Shown here: piece by piece, positions 21,322 through 30,076 of the stretch
How positions within the stretch are numbered: the first letter of the stretch is position 1
How the letters are laid out: the number at the start of each line of letters is the position of its first letter
Origin: Hyphomicrobium_A sp963728165
Lineage (GTDB): Bacteria > Pseudomonadota > Alphaproteobacteria > Rhizobiales > Hyphomicrobiaceae
NCBI GenBank assembly: GCA_963728165.1
Contig: CAVSIY010000004.1
Coordinates: 1 to 64,000, forward strand
Length of the DNA: 64,000 nt
Reading direction: 5' to 3'
Translations under genes and position numbers: made by a program
The notes under the pieces: model-generated
The model's database searches: none
Seen by the model: only the letters and a program-made list of their open reading frames with translations
Told to the model about the DNA's origin: nothing

Positions 21322-21948
21322 ATGTCCGACGTGTCGCCCACGCCGCGCACCACCCCCCTCAGCGTCTACCTGCTGGCGGAGCACCTCGATTCAGCCCTTG
21401 CCGCCGGCGAGGACCTCGCGCGCGTCTCCTACGTCTGGTCGGGGGCGCCGCCGCGCGCGTCTGCGGACATCGAGGCCATCCGCGCCGGCCAGCGCGGGGC
21501 CGTCGAGCGCCTCAAGGTGTTCGAGCTGGCGCTGATCGTCCGCCTGCTCAAAGCGCGCGAATGGGCGACCGTCGTCGCGAGGGAGGACGAGCGCTTCGGC
21601 GCTGTCGTCCGTCTTTTCCTTGCGGGCACCGTCGTGCTGCTCGATGCCGTGGCCGAATGCGGCGACGTGAGCGCCATCGACTTCGACACCGGCGACGATC
21701 TCACGGCCTACGTCAGGAGCCGCGGCCTCATCGCCGCGGAGGCGGCAGCCCTTGCCGACACGACGCCGATCGGAGCCGGCGATGGCTTTCTCATCGCCCG
21801 GCGCGTGCCGCTCGGCGTGCTCCTCGATCTCGTCGCCACCTTCCTCGACGCACTGGAGGCCGAGTTCGACCTCTTCGTCGAGCCCACCGAGCGCAAGAGC
21901 GCCGACGAGGCGGCTGCGAGCCCGCCTGCCGACGCTCCCGTGCAGTAG
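21322..21948 (+). CDS. Conserved-looking hypothetical protein
   Basis: A 208-residue, mostly helical acidic protein with a good GGAGG ahead of its ATG at 21322. I recognise no domain. Residues about 60-175 form long amphipathic helices (R-L-K-V-F-E-L-A-L-I-V-R-L-L-K). Residues about 97-112 (V-V-R-L-F-L-A-G-T-V-V-L-L-D-A-V) are hydrophobic but probably buried rather than membrane-spanning. The C-terminal 20 residues are low complexity. It follows nrdJ on the same strand after 120 bp, with a REP element between, so co-transcription is uncertain. Confidence 0.6.
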   Translation: MSDVSPTPRTTPLSVYLLAEHLDSALAAGEDLARVSYVWSGAPPRASADIEAIRAGQRGAVERLKVFELALIVRLLKAREWATVVAREDERFGAVVRLFLAGTVVLLDAVAECGDVSAIDFDTGDDLTAYVRSRGLIAAEAAALADTTPIGAGDGFLIARRVPLGVLLDLVATFLDALEAEFDLFVEPTERKSADEAAASPPADAPVQ

Positions 21949-21951
21949 CCC

Positions 21952-23269
21952 TTAGTAGATGGACGAGACGCTCGCCCTGATGCCGAGCGACGTGATCTGC
22001 TCGGCCGAGCGCGACGGCCGCTCAGGGCGACGCTCGTAGCTGCGCTCGGCGAAGGCGATCTGGGCCTGCGATCTGCGATGCTCCGCTCTCGCCGTGCGCG
22101 AGCGCCGCTCGCCCCGCGCCTGGGCCTTGCGCGACGACCGCTCTTCCGCCACGTCGCGTTCTCTGCGCGCACGCGCGCGGTCCGCCTTCTCCGCCTTGCG
22201 CGGCTCGTCGTCAGCCGCCCGATCGACGCTCTTCTCTGGCTTGTCCGGCGTCTCGACCTTGCCGGCGTTCTCTTCCAGGACGGCAACGGTCTCCGAAGCG
22301 GCAGGCTTCTTGTCCGCGATCGTAGCACCGTCCGTCGGCTCGGCCTCGAACAGATCCTCACGCCATACGCTCTGGTTCATTTCGCGGTCCCAGTTGAGCG
22401 AGGCGACCTCGCGTCTCGACTGCGGATGCTTGATGCCCTTGAGCAGCGAGATACCTAGGCCATGACTGCCCAGGGTAATCGAATTCTAGTCCGCTCGGCT
22501 GCTCCATCTCGGCCATCCGCGTGTGGGCGCGCCCCAGCGCCTGCGGCGCCTCGGCGACGAGCGGCTCAGCACTCTCGGTGCCGGTGGCGAAGGCATTCGC
22601 CGTGGTGACCGGCGCCATCGGCGAGGCGGCCGAGGCCTGCAGCGCCAGCGCTACCGCCATGCCGTACTCCGCCTGCTGCAGGCTGTCGTACTCGCCGATA
22701 TCACCCGGCACCGGCTTGTAGTTGCGGTTTTCGACGTAGGTCGCCTCCTCCGGCTCAGGCGCCTTGATGACGCGAACCATCAAGGTTGCAACGCCTTTGC
22801 CTTCGAAACCGAGCTTCTCCGCCGCCGCTCGCGACAGGTCGAGGACGCGGTCGCCCCAGTAGGGACCCGCGTTGTTGACGCGCACGACGAGCGCGCGCTC
22901 CGTCTCCGGGCTCCACACCAACAGCATGGTACCGTCGGGATAGATGGGGCTTGCGGTGTTGTCGGGCCGGTCCGGATGGAAGCGCTCGCCCGACGAGGTG
23001 AGACCGCACGGATTGTAGCGGTCCTTGGCACAGTCGTCGTAGTGCGAAGCCTCGATCGTCTCTTCGACGCCGACCAGCGCCTTCGTCTCGTCGATCGTCT
23101 TCACGCGGTGGCAGACCCCATAATAGCAGTAGGTCGAGCCCGGCGTTTTCGCCTCGGCCGGCGTTGCGAACTTGACGGGAAGGAACACCGCGGCGAGTGC
23201 GGACGCACTCAATGCGATGTAGGCCAGGCGAACGCGCTCCGCCCGGCAGATTGTCCTCGACACCATCAC
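21952..23269 (-). CDS. RlpA-like double-psi beta-barrel protein, frameshifted
   Basis: N-terminal signal segment (about 15-40), then a RlpA-like DPBB domain (about 75-170) with E-A-S-H-Y, G-L-T-S-S-G-E-R-F-H-P and V-V-R-V-N-N-A-G-P-Y-W-G-D-R-V-L-D-L-S-R-A-A-A. In typical RlpA the motif is V-N-D-R-G-P; here Asn replaces the Asp linked to lytic transglycosylase activity, so enzymatic function is doubtful. The frame shifts near 22486 (one extra base); the other frame then continues L-G-S-H-G-L-G-I-S-L-L-K-G-I-K into a long Arg/Glu/Ala-rich tail ending at 21952. I treat the two frames as one gene. It probably acts at the cell wall. Confidence 0.75.
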
Positions 23270-23435
23270 TCACTCCACGCTTTCTTCTTGTTGACTGTCG
23301 GCGTGAACGCCGCGCAGGCGGATTTGTTTCTGCGCAGGCGCCCCCCCGAATGCGGTGCAACTCGCAGCAGGAAGCGGGGATAAGATGGCAGGTCGATGCG
23401 TGAAGGCGCCGCAGCGACGCATGGCCGCTAAGAAT

Positions 23436-24179
23436 TCAGAGAAGTCCCTGAGCCTTAAGCTTAATCTCGAGGCTGTCGCGCGCGGCGGCGAGTTGCGCGG
23501 AATCTGTCGAGCGCAGAACCAGTTGCGTGCTTATGCGGCCTTCGCTGAACGAGGGATAGCTCCCCATCGCAACATCCGGAAATGTTTGTTGATGCGCGGC
23601 GAAGAGATCTGCCACCTCGCCCTCCGCGCGCTGCAGCTTGATCGTCGCCGTTTGCAATTTGCTCCCGGTGGCGAGCCGCGGCGTCACGTCGTCGAGCATC
23701 ACCTGCATCACCTCAGGGACTCCGGCGAGCACGATCACATTGGCGAGCATGAAGCCTGGCGCGACTGAGATCGCGTTGCGGATGAGCGTGGCGCCGTGCG
23801 GGATGCGCGCCATGCGCAAGCGCGCCGGCGTCGGCTCGACGCCCCTTTTCTTGAAGAATTCCTGCAGCAGTGCCAGCGCACGCGCATCGATGTCGATGGC
23901 GACGCCCAGCGCCTTGGCGATCGCGTCGGCGGTGATGTCGTCGTGCGTGGGCCCGATGCCGCCGGTGGTGAAGAGATAGGTGTGGCGCGCGCGCAGCTCG
24001 TTGACGGCAGCGATGATCGCCGCTTCGTCGTCGGCGACGACGCGCACCTCTTGCAGGCGGATGCCGACGCGCGTCAGGTGGCCAGCGATATAGTCGATGT
24101 TGCGGTCCCTGGTGCGGCCCGAGAGGATCTCGTCGCCGATCACCAGCGTCGCCGCCGTCACGATTGCCTCGCTCGCCAC
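23436..24179 (-). CDS. CinA-like competence/damage-inducible protein A, MoaB/Mog domain
   Basis: About 247 residues with a MoCF-biosynthesis/CinA N-terminal fold: I-G-D-E-I-L-S-G-R-T-R-D-R-N, then T-T-G-G-I-G-P-T-H-D-D-I-T and A-G-V-P-E-V-M. Stand-alone COG1058 proteins of this length lack the CinA nicotinamide-deamidase domain and are probably molybdopterin-like or ADP-ribose nucleotide-binding proteins of uncertain role. The GTG at 24179 has a strong GGAGGAGAG and begins V-A-S-E-A-I-V-T-A; the preceding 38 codons look non-coding. It is divergent from sfsA. Confidence 0.85.
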   Translation of the reverse strand: MASEAIVTAATLVIGDEILSGRTRDRNIDYIAGHLTRVGIRLQEVRVVADDEAAIIAAVNELRARHTYLFTTGGIGPTHDDITADAIAKALGVAIDIDARALALLQEFFKKRGVEPTPARLRMARIPHGATLIRNAISVAPGFMLANVIVLAGVPEVMQVMLDDVTPRLATGSKLQTATIKLQRAEGEVADLFAAHQQTFPDVAMGSYPSFSEGRISTQLVLRSTDSAQLAAARDSLEIKLKAQGLL

Positions 24180-24291
24180 ACTCTCCTCCCCTGCCAAGCT
24201 CGTTCGGGCCCGAGAAGGTCTAGCACCGGCCGAGGACGGGGACGAGATGCGCCTTGATCGGTGCCGGGGAGCGCTCCTAGGCTGGCGCCCC

Positions 24292-25005
24292 ATGCGATTC
24301 CCCTCTCCCCTCGAGCGCGGCCGCCTGTTGCAACGCTACAAGCGCTTTCTCGCCGACGTCGCCCTCGACAGTGGCGCCACCGTCACCGCGAGTTGCCCCA
24401 ACACCGGCTCCATGCTCGGGCTCGCGGCGCCCGGCTCGACCGTTTGGCTGTCGCGCAGCGAGAGCGCAACGCGCAAGTATCCCCACACCTGGGAGATGGT
24501 GGAGGCCGACCTCGGGCAGGGCCCATCGCTCGTCGGCATCAACACCGGCCACCCCAACCGGCTCGTCGCCGAGGCGATCGAGGCGCGGCGCATCAAGCCG
24601 CTCGCCGGCTATCAGTCGCTGCGCCGCGAGGTGAAGTACGGCGAGGCGAGCCGCATCGACATTCTCCTGGAGGATGCCGAGAAGGGGCGCTGCTACGTCG
24701 AGGTCAAGAACGTGCACCTGATGCGCCGCGCCGGGCTCGCCGAGTTTCCCGACTGCGTGACGGCGCGCGGCGTCAAACACCTGCGCGAGCTCTCGGCCAT
24801 GGTGGCGGAGGGCCACCGCGCGGTCATGCTCTTCTTGATTCAACGCACCGACGCCAAGCGCTTCACGCTAGCGGGCGACCTGGACCCGGCCTACTCAGAG
24901 GCCTTCCGTCAGGCCCTCTCCGTCGGCGTCGAGGCGATGGCCTTCAGCTGCCGCATGAGCCCCGACGAGATTACCCTCGACAAGGCGGTCCGCATCGAGC
25001 CCTGA
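24292..25005 (+). CDS. sfsA: Sugar fermentation stimulation protein SfsA
   Basis: A 237-residue protein with family hallmarks: start M-R-F-P-S-P-L-E-R-G-R-L-L-Q-R-Y-K-R-F-L-A-D, then C-P-N-T-G-S-M-L-G, I-N-T-G-H-P-N-R-L-V, and the nuclease-like core R-I-D-I-L-L-E ... Y-V-E-V-K-N-V (D-x-E-x-K) with F-P-D-C-V-T-A-R-G-V-K-H-L-R-E-L. SfsA has a predicted OB plus restriction-endonuclease-like fold and was named for maltose-gene stimulation; its molecular role is unsettled. The ATG at 24292 fits the full family length. Its 3' end overlaps the convergent FkbM frame. Confidence 0.93.
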   Translation: MRFPSPLERGRLLQRYKRFLADVALDSGATVTASCPNTGSMLGLAAPGSTVWLSRSESATRKYPHTWEMVEADLGQGPSLVGINTGHPNRLVAEAIEARRIKPLAGYQSLRREVKYGEASRIDILLEDAEKGRCYVEVKNVHLMRRAGLAEFPDCVTARGVKHLRELSAMVAEGHRAVMLFLIQRTDAKRFTLAGDLDPAYSEAFRQALSVGVEAMAFSCRMSPDEITLDKAVRIEP

Positions 25006-25872
25006 GCCGCGCCGCGATTTGGGCAGCGGGGCCCGCTCGGGGAGCCTCAGCACGACGTTGGCGCCGTGGGCCGGAATGCGTTCGTAGCCGCGCTCCTGCA
25101 GGAAGGTCACGCAATTGCGCCGCCATTCGCCCACGCCGTTCTCCAGGATCATGAGCTTGGGCCACAGGGCTCGCGGGGCTTCCTCCATGAAGGGCAGCAG
25201 CGCCAGATCCTCCGCCCCCTCGATGTCCGCCTTCAGCGCGTCGATGCGCTCGAAGCCGTGCTCCTTGATGAGCCCCAACAGCTTGCGCATGGGCAGCTTG
25301 ATCAGGCGGCGCTCGCCTCTCCCCTTGCGGTCGGTGTGAATCGACGTGAAGCCGAGGTTGTTGGTATCCACGGCAAACTCGATGGTCCCCTCGCGGTCCC
25401 CCACCGCCACGGGCGCCACGCGGATGTCGAGATTGTTGAGCGCGATGTTCTCGCGCAGGCGCTTCAGCAGCGACTCCTGCGGCTCGACCGCCAGGATGCG
25501 CGCATCCGGCCCGGCCAGCGTCCCGACGAAGATGGAGTAGGTGCCGACGTTGGCGCCGAGGTCGACGAAGTGGAAGTTGGAGCGCACGACTGAGCGCAGG
25601 ATCTCTAGCTCCTCGGGGTCGAAGAACTGCGGCGTCACCATCAGGCGGCGCTCGCAGGCATTGTCCTCCAGGTGCAGGCGCATGCGCTGGCCCAGCACGG
25701 TCACGTCGATGGGCCGGCGGGTGGTCGTCTGCATCAAAGCGCGCAGCCAGCCGGAGAAGCGCAGCCCCGGCCAGTTCTTCGGCAGCCGCTGGCCGATGTC
25801 GCGCACGGCCGCCTGCAGGCGATTGGGAGCATAGGTTCCGAACGGCGGAATCGCCGCGGTCTGCATAACCAT
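24895..25872 (-). CDS. FkbM family methyltransferase
   Basis: A SAM-dependent O-methyltransferase with motif I F-V-D-L-G-A-N-V-G-T-Y-S, the post-I acidic V-E-P-Q, and L-K-A-D-I-E-G-A-E-D, typical of FkbM. A basic N-terminal extension of about 60 residues precedes the domain. Substrates of this family are usually glycans or secondary metabolites; none can be assigned. The last about 37 codons are antisense to the end of sfsA and look non-conserved, so the true C-terminus may be near 25015. Start: ATG at 25872, or two codons later at 25866; no strong Shine-Dalgarno. Confidence 0.8.
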   Translation of the reverse strand: MVMQTAAIPPFGTYAPNRLQAAVRDIGQRLPKNWPGLRFSGWLRALMQTTTRRPIDVTVLGQRMRLHLEDNACERRLMVTPQFFDPEELEILRSVVRSNFHFVDLGANVGTYSIFVGTLAGPDARILAVEPQESLLKRLRENIALNNLDIRVAPVAVGDREGTIEFAVDTNNLGFTSIHTDRKGRGERRLIKLPMRKLLGLIKEHGFERIDALKADIEGAEDLALLPFMEEAPRALWPKLMILENGVGEWRRNCVTFLQERGYERIPAHGANVVLRLPERAPLPKSRRGSGLDADRLVEGNLVGAHAAAEGHRLDADGEGLTEGL

Positions 25873-26266
25873 GTTTGAACTCGCTACGCTACGCGCCCAC
25901 GGCATCCCGTCGGCTAACTGATGGTATGCGGCTCCCCAGCCGACTTATTGATGGCATGGCCGGAGCACGGCGTCGATGCATTCGGCAGGCATCGGGGCCG
26001 AGGTGCTGCCGCAAGGCCACAGCCTCCATTGAGACCTGCGCCTCGCACCCCCAGATTGAGGGGGCGCAGCAAAGCGGCCGCGCTGGAGCAAAACGCGGCT
26101 CAACCGGTGCAATGGCCCACGATTTCGTGATGGTTGCATAGGCAGCACGCTGTAACTAATGGGCCGCGCGCACGTATCCAGAAGCAGGAACGCCGGATCG
26201 GCGAGAGACCTCACCGTGACCGCCTCCGCTAAGCATCGTTAAGCATTGAGACCTGGGAGACGCCCT
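25873..26266. other. Intergenic, no gene seen
   Basis: 394 bp between the divergent FkbM and msrB starts. Short frames exist on both strands but none is convincing. It should hold promoters for both flanking genes. Confidence 0.45.
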
Positions 26267-26788
26267 ATGCTTACCCGTCGCAATTTCGGCCTGGCCGGCC
26301 TAGGGCTCGTCGCGACCGCGGCAGGCCTGAGGACAGAGAGCTCTCACGCGAACGAGGAGACCATGAGCACGCAGACCGAGACCTTCGAGATCACCAAGAC
26401 TCCGGAGGAGTGGCGCAAGATCCTGACGCCCGAGCAGTACTACGTGCTGCGTGAGCATGGGACCGAGCGCGCCGGGTCGAGCCCGCTCGACAAGAATTAT
26501 GCGGCCGGCACCTACGACTGCGCGGCCTGCGACCTGCCGCTGTTCTCGTCTGAGGCGAAGTTCAACAGCGGCACGGGCTGGCCGAGCTTTTTCAAGCCGC
26601 TCGACAACGGCATCGGCACGTCGGTCGACAAGGGCTTCTTCATGACCCGCACCGAGGTGCACTGCCACCGTTGCGGCGGGCATTTGGGCCACGTCTTCCC
26701 TGATGGGCCGCCGCCCACCGGATTGCGCTACTGCATGAACGGCGTCGCCTTGAAGTTCGTGCCGAAGGCCGACAAGTCCACAGGCTGA
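26267..26788 (+). CDS. msrB: Peptide-methionine (R)-S-oxide reductase MsrB, Tat-exported
   Basis: A 173-residue protein with a twin-arginine-type leader (L-T-R-R-N-F-G-L-A-G-L-G) indicating periplasmic location. The SelR domain has two CxxC zinc motifs (C-A-A-C and C-H-R-C-G-G-H-L-G-H-V-F), the W-P-S-F substrate loop, and catalytic Cys in L-R-Y-C-M-N. It reduces methionine-R-sulfoxide in oxidised proteins. ATG at 26267 follows GGGAGA. It is followed by a ykvA-like gene and msrA on the same strand, a periplasmic methionine-repair cluster. Confidence 0.94.
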   Translation: MLTRRNFGLAGLGLVATAAGLRTESSHANEETMSTQTETFEITKTPEEWRKILTPEQYYVLREHGTERAGSSPLDKNYAAGTYDCAACDLPLFSSEAKFNSGTGWPSFFKPLDNGIGTSVDKGFFMTRTEVHCHRCGGHLGHVFPDGPPPTGLRYCMNGVALKFVPKADKSTG

Positions 26789-26800
26789 GAGGCGGGCGCC

Positions 26801-27229
26801 ATGCCGGGCACGACGACGGACAGCGCGACCAGCACCCGCTTGCAGGCGCGTCTGCAGGCCTGGGCCCGCGAGATCAAGCGCGACGTGCATGCGCTCTATC
26901 TCGCGGCGCGCGATCCGCGTGTGCCCTGGTACGCCAAAGCGGTGGCGCTCGCGGTTGCCGCCTACGCGCTGTCGCCCATCGACCTGATCCCCGACTTCAT
27001 TCCGGTGGTCGGCTACCTCGACGACCTGATCATCGTGCCGCTTGGGATCGTGCTCGCCGTGCGATTGATCCCCGCCGACATCCTCGCCGAGCATCGCGCC
27101 ACGGCAATCGAGGCCGGCAAGCGGCCGACGAGCCGCACCGCCGCTGTGGTCATCGTCGCCATCTGGATCGGGCTTGCCCTCGTCACGCTCGGCGCAACGC
27201 TGCGCGCCTTCGAGACGAGCCTCCTTTAG
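26801..27229 (+). CDS. YkvA family (DUF1232) membrane protein
   Basis: A 142-residue protein with the DUF1232 signature A-L-S-P-I-D-L-I-P-D-F-I-P-V-V-G-Y-L-D-D at about 55-80, flanked by hydrophobic segments, and a C-terminal TM helix (about 115-135). The family's function is unknown. It lies 12 bp after msrB and 24 bp before msrA, so it is almost certainly co-transcribed with both. Confidence 0.88.
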   Translation: MPGTTTDSATSTRLQARLQAWAREIKRDVHALYLAARDPRVPWYAKAVALAVAAYALSPIDLIPDFIPVVGYLDDLIIVPLGIVLAVRLIPADILAEHRATAIEAGKRPTSRTAAVVIVAIWIGLALVTLGATLRAFETSLL

Positions 27230-27253
27230 CAACTTGAAACAACGAGATTGCCC

Positions 27254-27904
27254 ATGACCCGCTATGCACTAGGCCTCCTTGCCCTCATCGCCGCGCTCGG
27301 CACCGGCGCGCTGGTGCTGGCGCAAACCGCGCAGCCCGAGCCCGACGCCGCGGCAGCCCCGCAGGCCGGGCTCGAGACGGCGACCTTCGCGTCTGGCTGC
27401 TTCTGGTGCGCCGAGTCCGACTTCGACAAGGTCAAGGGCGTCAAGGAGACGATCTCGGGCTTCATGGGCGGCACCACCAAGAACCCGACCTACGAGCAAG
27501 TCTCGATGGGCAACACCGGCCACGCCGAGTCCCTGCAGCTCAAGTTCGACCCCAAGGAGGTGAGCTATAAGCAGCTCGTCGACTACTATTTCCATCATAC
27601 CGACGTGCTCGACGGCGGCGGCCAGTTCTGTGACCGCGGCAGCCAGTACCGGCCGGTGATCTTCGTCGCCACGCCGGAGCAGAGGAAGATCGCCGAGGAG
27701 AGCAAGGCGACGCTGGACAAGAGCGGGCGCTTTAACAAGCCGATCGCGGTGGAAATCGCGGATGCGGGCGTCTTCACGCCGGCCGAGGACTACCACCAGA
27801 ACTACCACAACACGCACGCGCTCAAGTACTCCTACTACCGCTATGCGTGCGGACGCGATGCGCGCATCAAGCAGCTGTGGGGCGACGAGGCGCCGACGAA
27901 TTGA
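27254..27904 (+). CDS. msrA: Peptide-methionine (S)-S-oxide reductase MsrA, exported
   Basis: A 216-residue protein with an N-terminal signal peptide (A-L-G-L-L-A-L-I-A-A-L-G-T-G-A-L-V-L-A), then the MsrA domain with catalytic G-C-F-W-C-A-E, a Y-E-Q-V-S-M-G-N-T-G-H-A-E segment and Y-H-Q-N-Y. It reduces methionine-S-sulfoxide and complements the R-specific MsrB upstream. ATG at 27254 is preferred over a TTG two codons earlier. Its stop lies 12 bp from the convergent PhoX stop. Confidence 0.94.
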   Translation: MTRYALGLLALIAALGTGALVLAQTAQPEPDAAAAPQAGLETATFASGCFWCAESDFDKVKGVKETISGFMGGTTKNPTYEQVSMGNTGHAESLQLKFDPKEVSYKQLVDYYFHHTDVLDGGGQFCDRGSQYRPVIFVATPEQRKIAEESKATLDKSGRFNKPIAVEIADAGVFTPAEDYHQNYHNTHALKYSYYRYACGRDARIKQLWGDEAPTN

Positions 27905-27916
27905 GGCGGCGCGGCA

Positions 27917-29941
27917 TCACCCGATCTTGCCGCCACCCTTGCGCGTGATGGCGAGCACAGACGGGCGCGGGGGCATCTTGTCGTCGAAGTCGGGCCAGCG
28001 CGTTGCCGGGTCCTCGAAGGTCGAGGCGCGGCCGAACCGCTCATACGCCTTCGTGCCGTCGGTGCCCGGGTGCTGCACGGCAACGAACAGCGTCTCGCCA
28101 TCCGGCGTGAAGTTGGGGCCGCACATCTCCGCGCCCACCGGACAGCGGAAAAACAGCATGGACTTGCCCCGCTTGGGGCCGCTTGTCTCCAAGCCATAGA
28201 GACCGTCTGCCTTCTTGGTCCTTGACCATTCGTCGCCCTGGTCGGTTGCAACCCAAAGGCGTCCGTTGGCGTCGATGGCGAGGTTATCCGGATTGGCGAA
28301 CCACCCGTCCTGCGAGGTCTCCGGATTCCAGGACGCGCCCGCGCCGCCGTCCTTTGGGCCGCACTTGACGAGGATGTTCCACTGGAACGTCTCGGCCGCG
28401 TGGTCGCCATCCGGCGGGATCATCTCGATGATGTGCCCGTACACGTTCTTGGCGCGGGGGTTCGCCGTGTCCAAGTTGTCCGTGCCGCGTTTCTTGTTGT
28501 TGGTCAGCACGACGTAGACGTTACCCGTCTTGGGGTTGGGCTGCACGTCCTCGGGCCGGTCCATGCAGGTGGCCCCGAGCTTGTCGGCGGCCAGACGGGT
28601 ATCGATCAGCACGTCGGCCTGGCTGGCAAAGCCGTTGTTCGGCTTGAGCGGGCCTTGGCCGAAGACGAGCGGCAGCCAGGTCACGCTGCCGTCGGCGGCA
28701 AACTTGGCGACATAGAGCGTGCCCTCCGAAAGAAGCTGCTTGTTTCCGTCACGGTCTTCCGGGTTGAACTTGTTCTTGGAGACGAATTTGTAGACGTACT
28801 CGAAGCGGGTATCGTCGCCGGTGTAGAGGACGACGCGCCCGTCCTTGTTGACGAGGCTTTCCGCCCCTTCGTGGCAGAAGCGGCCAAGCGCGGTATGCTT
28901 CACCGGCACCGATTGCGGATCGAGCGGGTCGACCTCGACGATCCATCCGAAGCGGTTGGGCTCGTTGGGCTCCAGATCGAGATTGAAGCGGCGCAGGTTC
29001 GGATTGCCGGTGAACTTGCCCCAGGCCTGCGCCGTCTGGCCCAAGCCGTAGCGCTTGGCGCTCTCCGTCTCCTTGCCGGCACACACCTCTTTGGGCTCGA
29101 TGGGCTCGTCCTTCCAGAAATAGAAGCGGAAGTTCTCCTCCGACATCAGGTAGGTGTTCCAGGCGGTGATGCCGCCGGCACAATTGTTGACCGTGCCGAC
29201 GACGTTGCGGCCGGTGGCGTCCGTGCTGGTCTTGAGACGGTCGTCTCCGGCGGCGGGGCCATCGAGCACAATCTCGGTGTGCAACGGCGAGATCCGGCGA
29301 TTGTACTTGCCGTCGAGCACCGGCTTCCACGTCTTGCCCTCGCGCTCGATCTCGATGATGGTCCCGCCGTGCGCCGCCATCTCGACCTCGGCCAGCACCT
29401 CGCTCATGTCCTTGAAGCGCGCCTCCTCGGTATCCTGGCGGGGGATCTGCGGGAACATGACCTCCTCGTTCGTGTACTCGTGGTTCACGCACAGCAGGCC
29501 TCTCTCACCGCTGTCGTCTAGCGGGATGAACCCGACGTAGTCGTTGTTGTAGCCGAACTGGCGCAGCTGCGCGGCCGCCGACTGCCGGCGGGGATCGAAG
29601 GCGGGGGCATCGGCGAAGACGGGATCGCCCCAGCGCAGCAGAATTTGCGCGTCATAGCCCTCGGCGACGTGGTGGGTTTCGTCGACGCCCGATTTGAGCT
29701 CGGGGAAGTTGAATGTCTCTGCGTCGGCCTCGTCGTCGGAGCAGCCGGCAAAGAACAGGGCTGGGCTCAGCACTGAGGCAATGGCGGCGACGCCAAGCAT
29801 GCCGCGCATCACGTCGCGGCGGCCGTAGCGGGCGTTGATGATGTCGCCGATGGTCTCTTTGATATTCGGGTTCTGCGGGCAGTCGTCGAGCGCCTCGCGC
29901 TCCTCCGCGCGATTGCAGAATGCTTCACTTTTGTCGCTCAT
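27917..29941 (-). CDS. PhoX family alkaline phosphatase (DUF839)
   Basis: A 674-residue protein of the PhoX/DUF839 family, calcium- and iron-dependent periplasmic phosphatases. A twin-arginine-like stretch (G-R-R-D-V-M-R-G-M-L-G-V) about 41 residues in suggests Tat export. Family motifs include G-L-L-C-V-N-H-E-Y-T-N, H-G-G-T-I-I-E-I, N-N-C-A-G-G-I-T-A-W-N-T-Y-L, and D-R-P-E-D-V-Q-P-N-P-K-T-G. Length is normal. Members hydrolyse phosphate esters under phosphate limitation; no Pho box was identified. ATG at 29941. Confidence 0.9.
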   Translation of the reverse strand: MSDKSEAFCNRAEEREALDDCPQNPNIKETIGDIINARYGRRDVMRGMLGVAAIASVLSPALFFAGCSDDEADAETFNFPELKSGVDETHHVAEGYDAQILLRWGDPVFADAPAFDPRRQSAAAQLRQFGYNNDYVGFIPLDDSGERGLLCVNHEYTNEEVMFPQIPRQDTEEARFKDMSEVLAEVEMAAHGGTIIEIEREGKTWKPVLDGKYNRRISPLHTEIVLDGPAAGDDRLKTSTDATGRNVVGTVNNCAGGITAWNTYLMSEENFRFYFWKDEPIEPKEVCAGKETESAKRYGLGQTAQAWGKFTGNPNLRRFNLDLEPNEPNRFGWIVEVDPLDPQSVPVKHTALGRFCHEGAESLVNKDGRVVLYTGDDTRFEYVYKFVSKNKFNPEDRDGNKQLLSEGTLYVAKFAADGSVTWLPLVFGQGPLKPNNGFASQADVLIDTRLAADKLGATCMDRPEDVQPNPKTGNVYVVLTNNKKRGTDNLDTANPRAKNVYGHIIEMIPPDGDHAAETFQWNILVKCGPKDGGAGASWNPETSQDGWFANPDNLAIDANGRLWVATDQGDEWSRTKKADGLYGLETSGPKRGKSMLFFRCPVGAEMCGPNFTPDGETLFVAVQHPGTDGTKAYERFGRASTFEDPATRWPDFDDKMPPRPSVLAITRKGGGKIG

Positions 29942-30076
29942 GGCTTGCGTCCCGCCCCCTGCCGACTCGAGCCGCCGGGAGCCGAGCCTATGGGATGTAT
30001 GTATCGATTTTGCGAAACATATAGATCACGATGACGGACGTGCCAGCCACGAGATTGGGGAAGGTGAACCGGGCGC

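Noticed and set aside
22358..22380. Second gene starting at the 22380 ATG overlapping rlpA
   Set aside because: Upstream sequence in that frame reads as continuing protein (L-L-K-G-I-K), so it is better seen as a frameshifted rlpA tail.
28400..29521. Plus-strand frame opposite the PhoX gene
   Set aside because: Antisense of a certain gene, Val/Glu/Asp-rich composition typical of GC-rich shadows.
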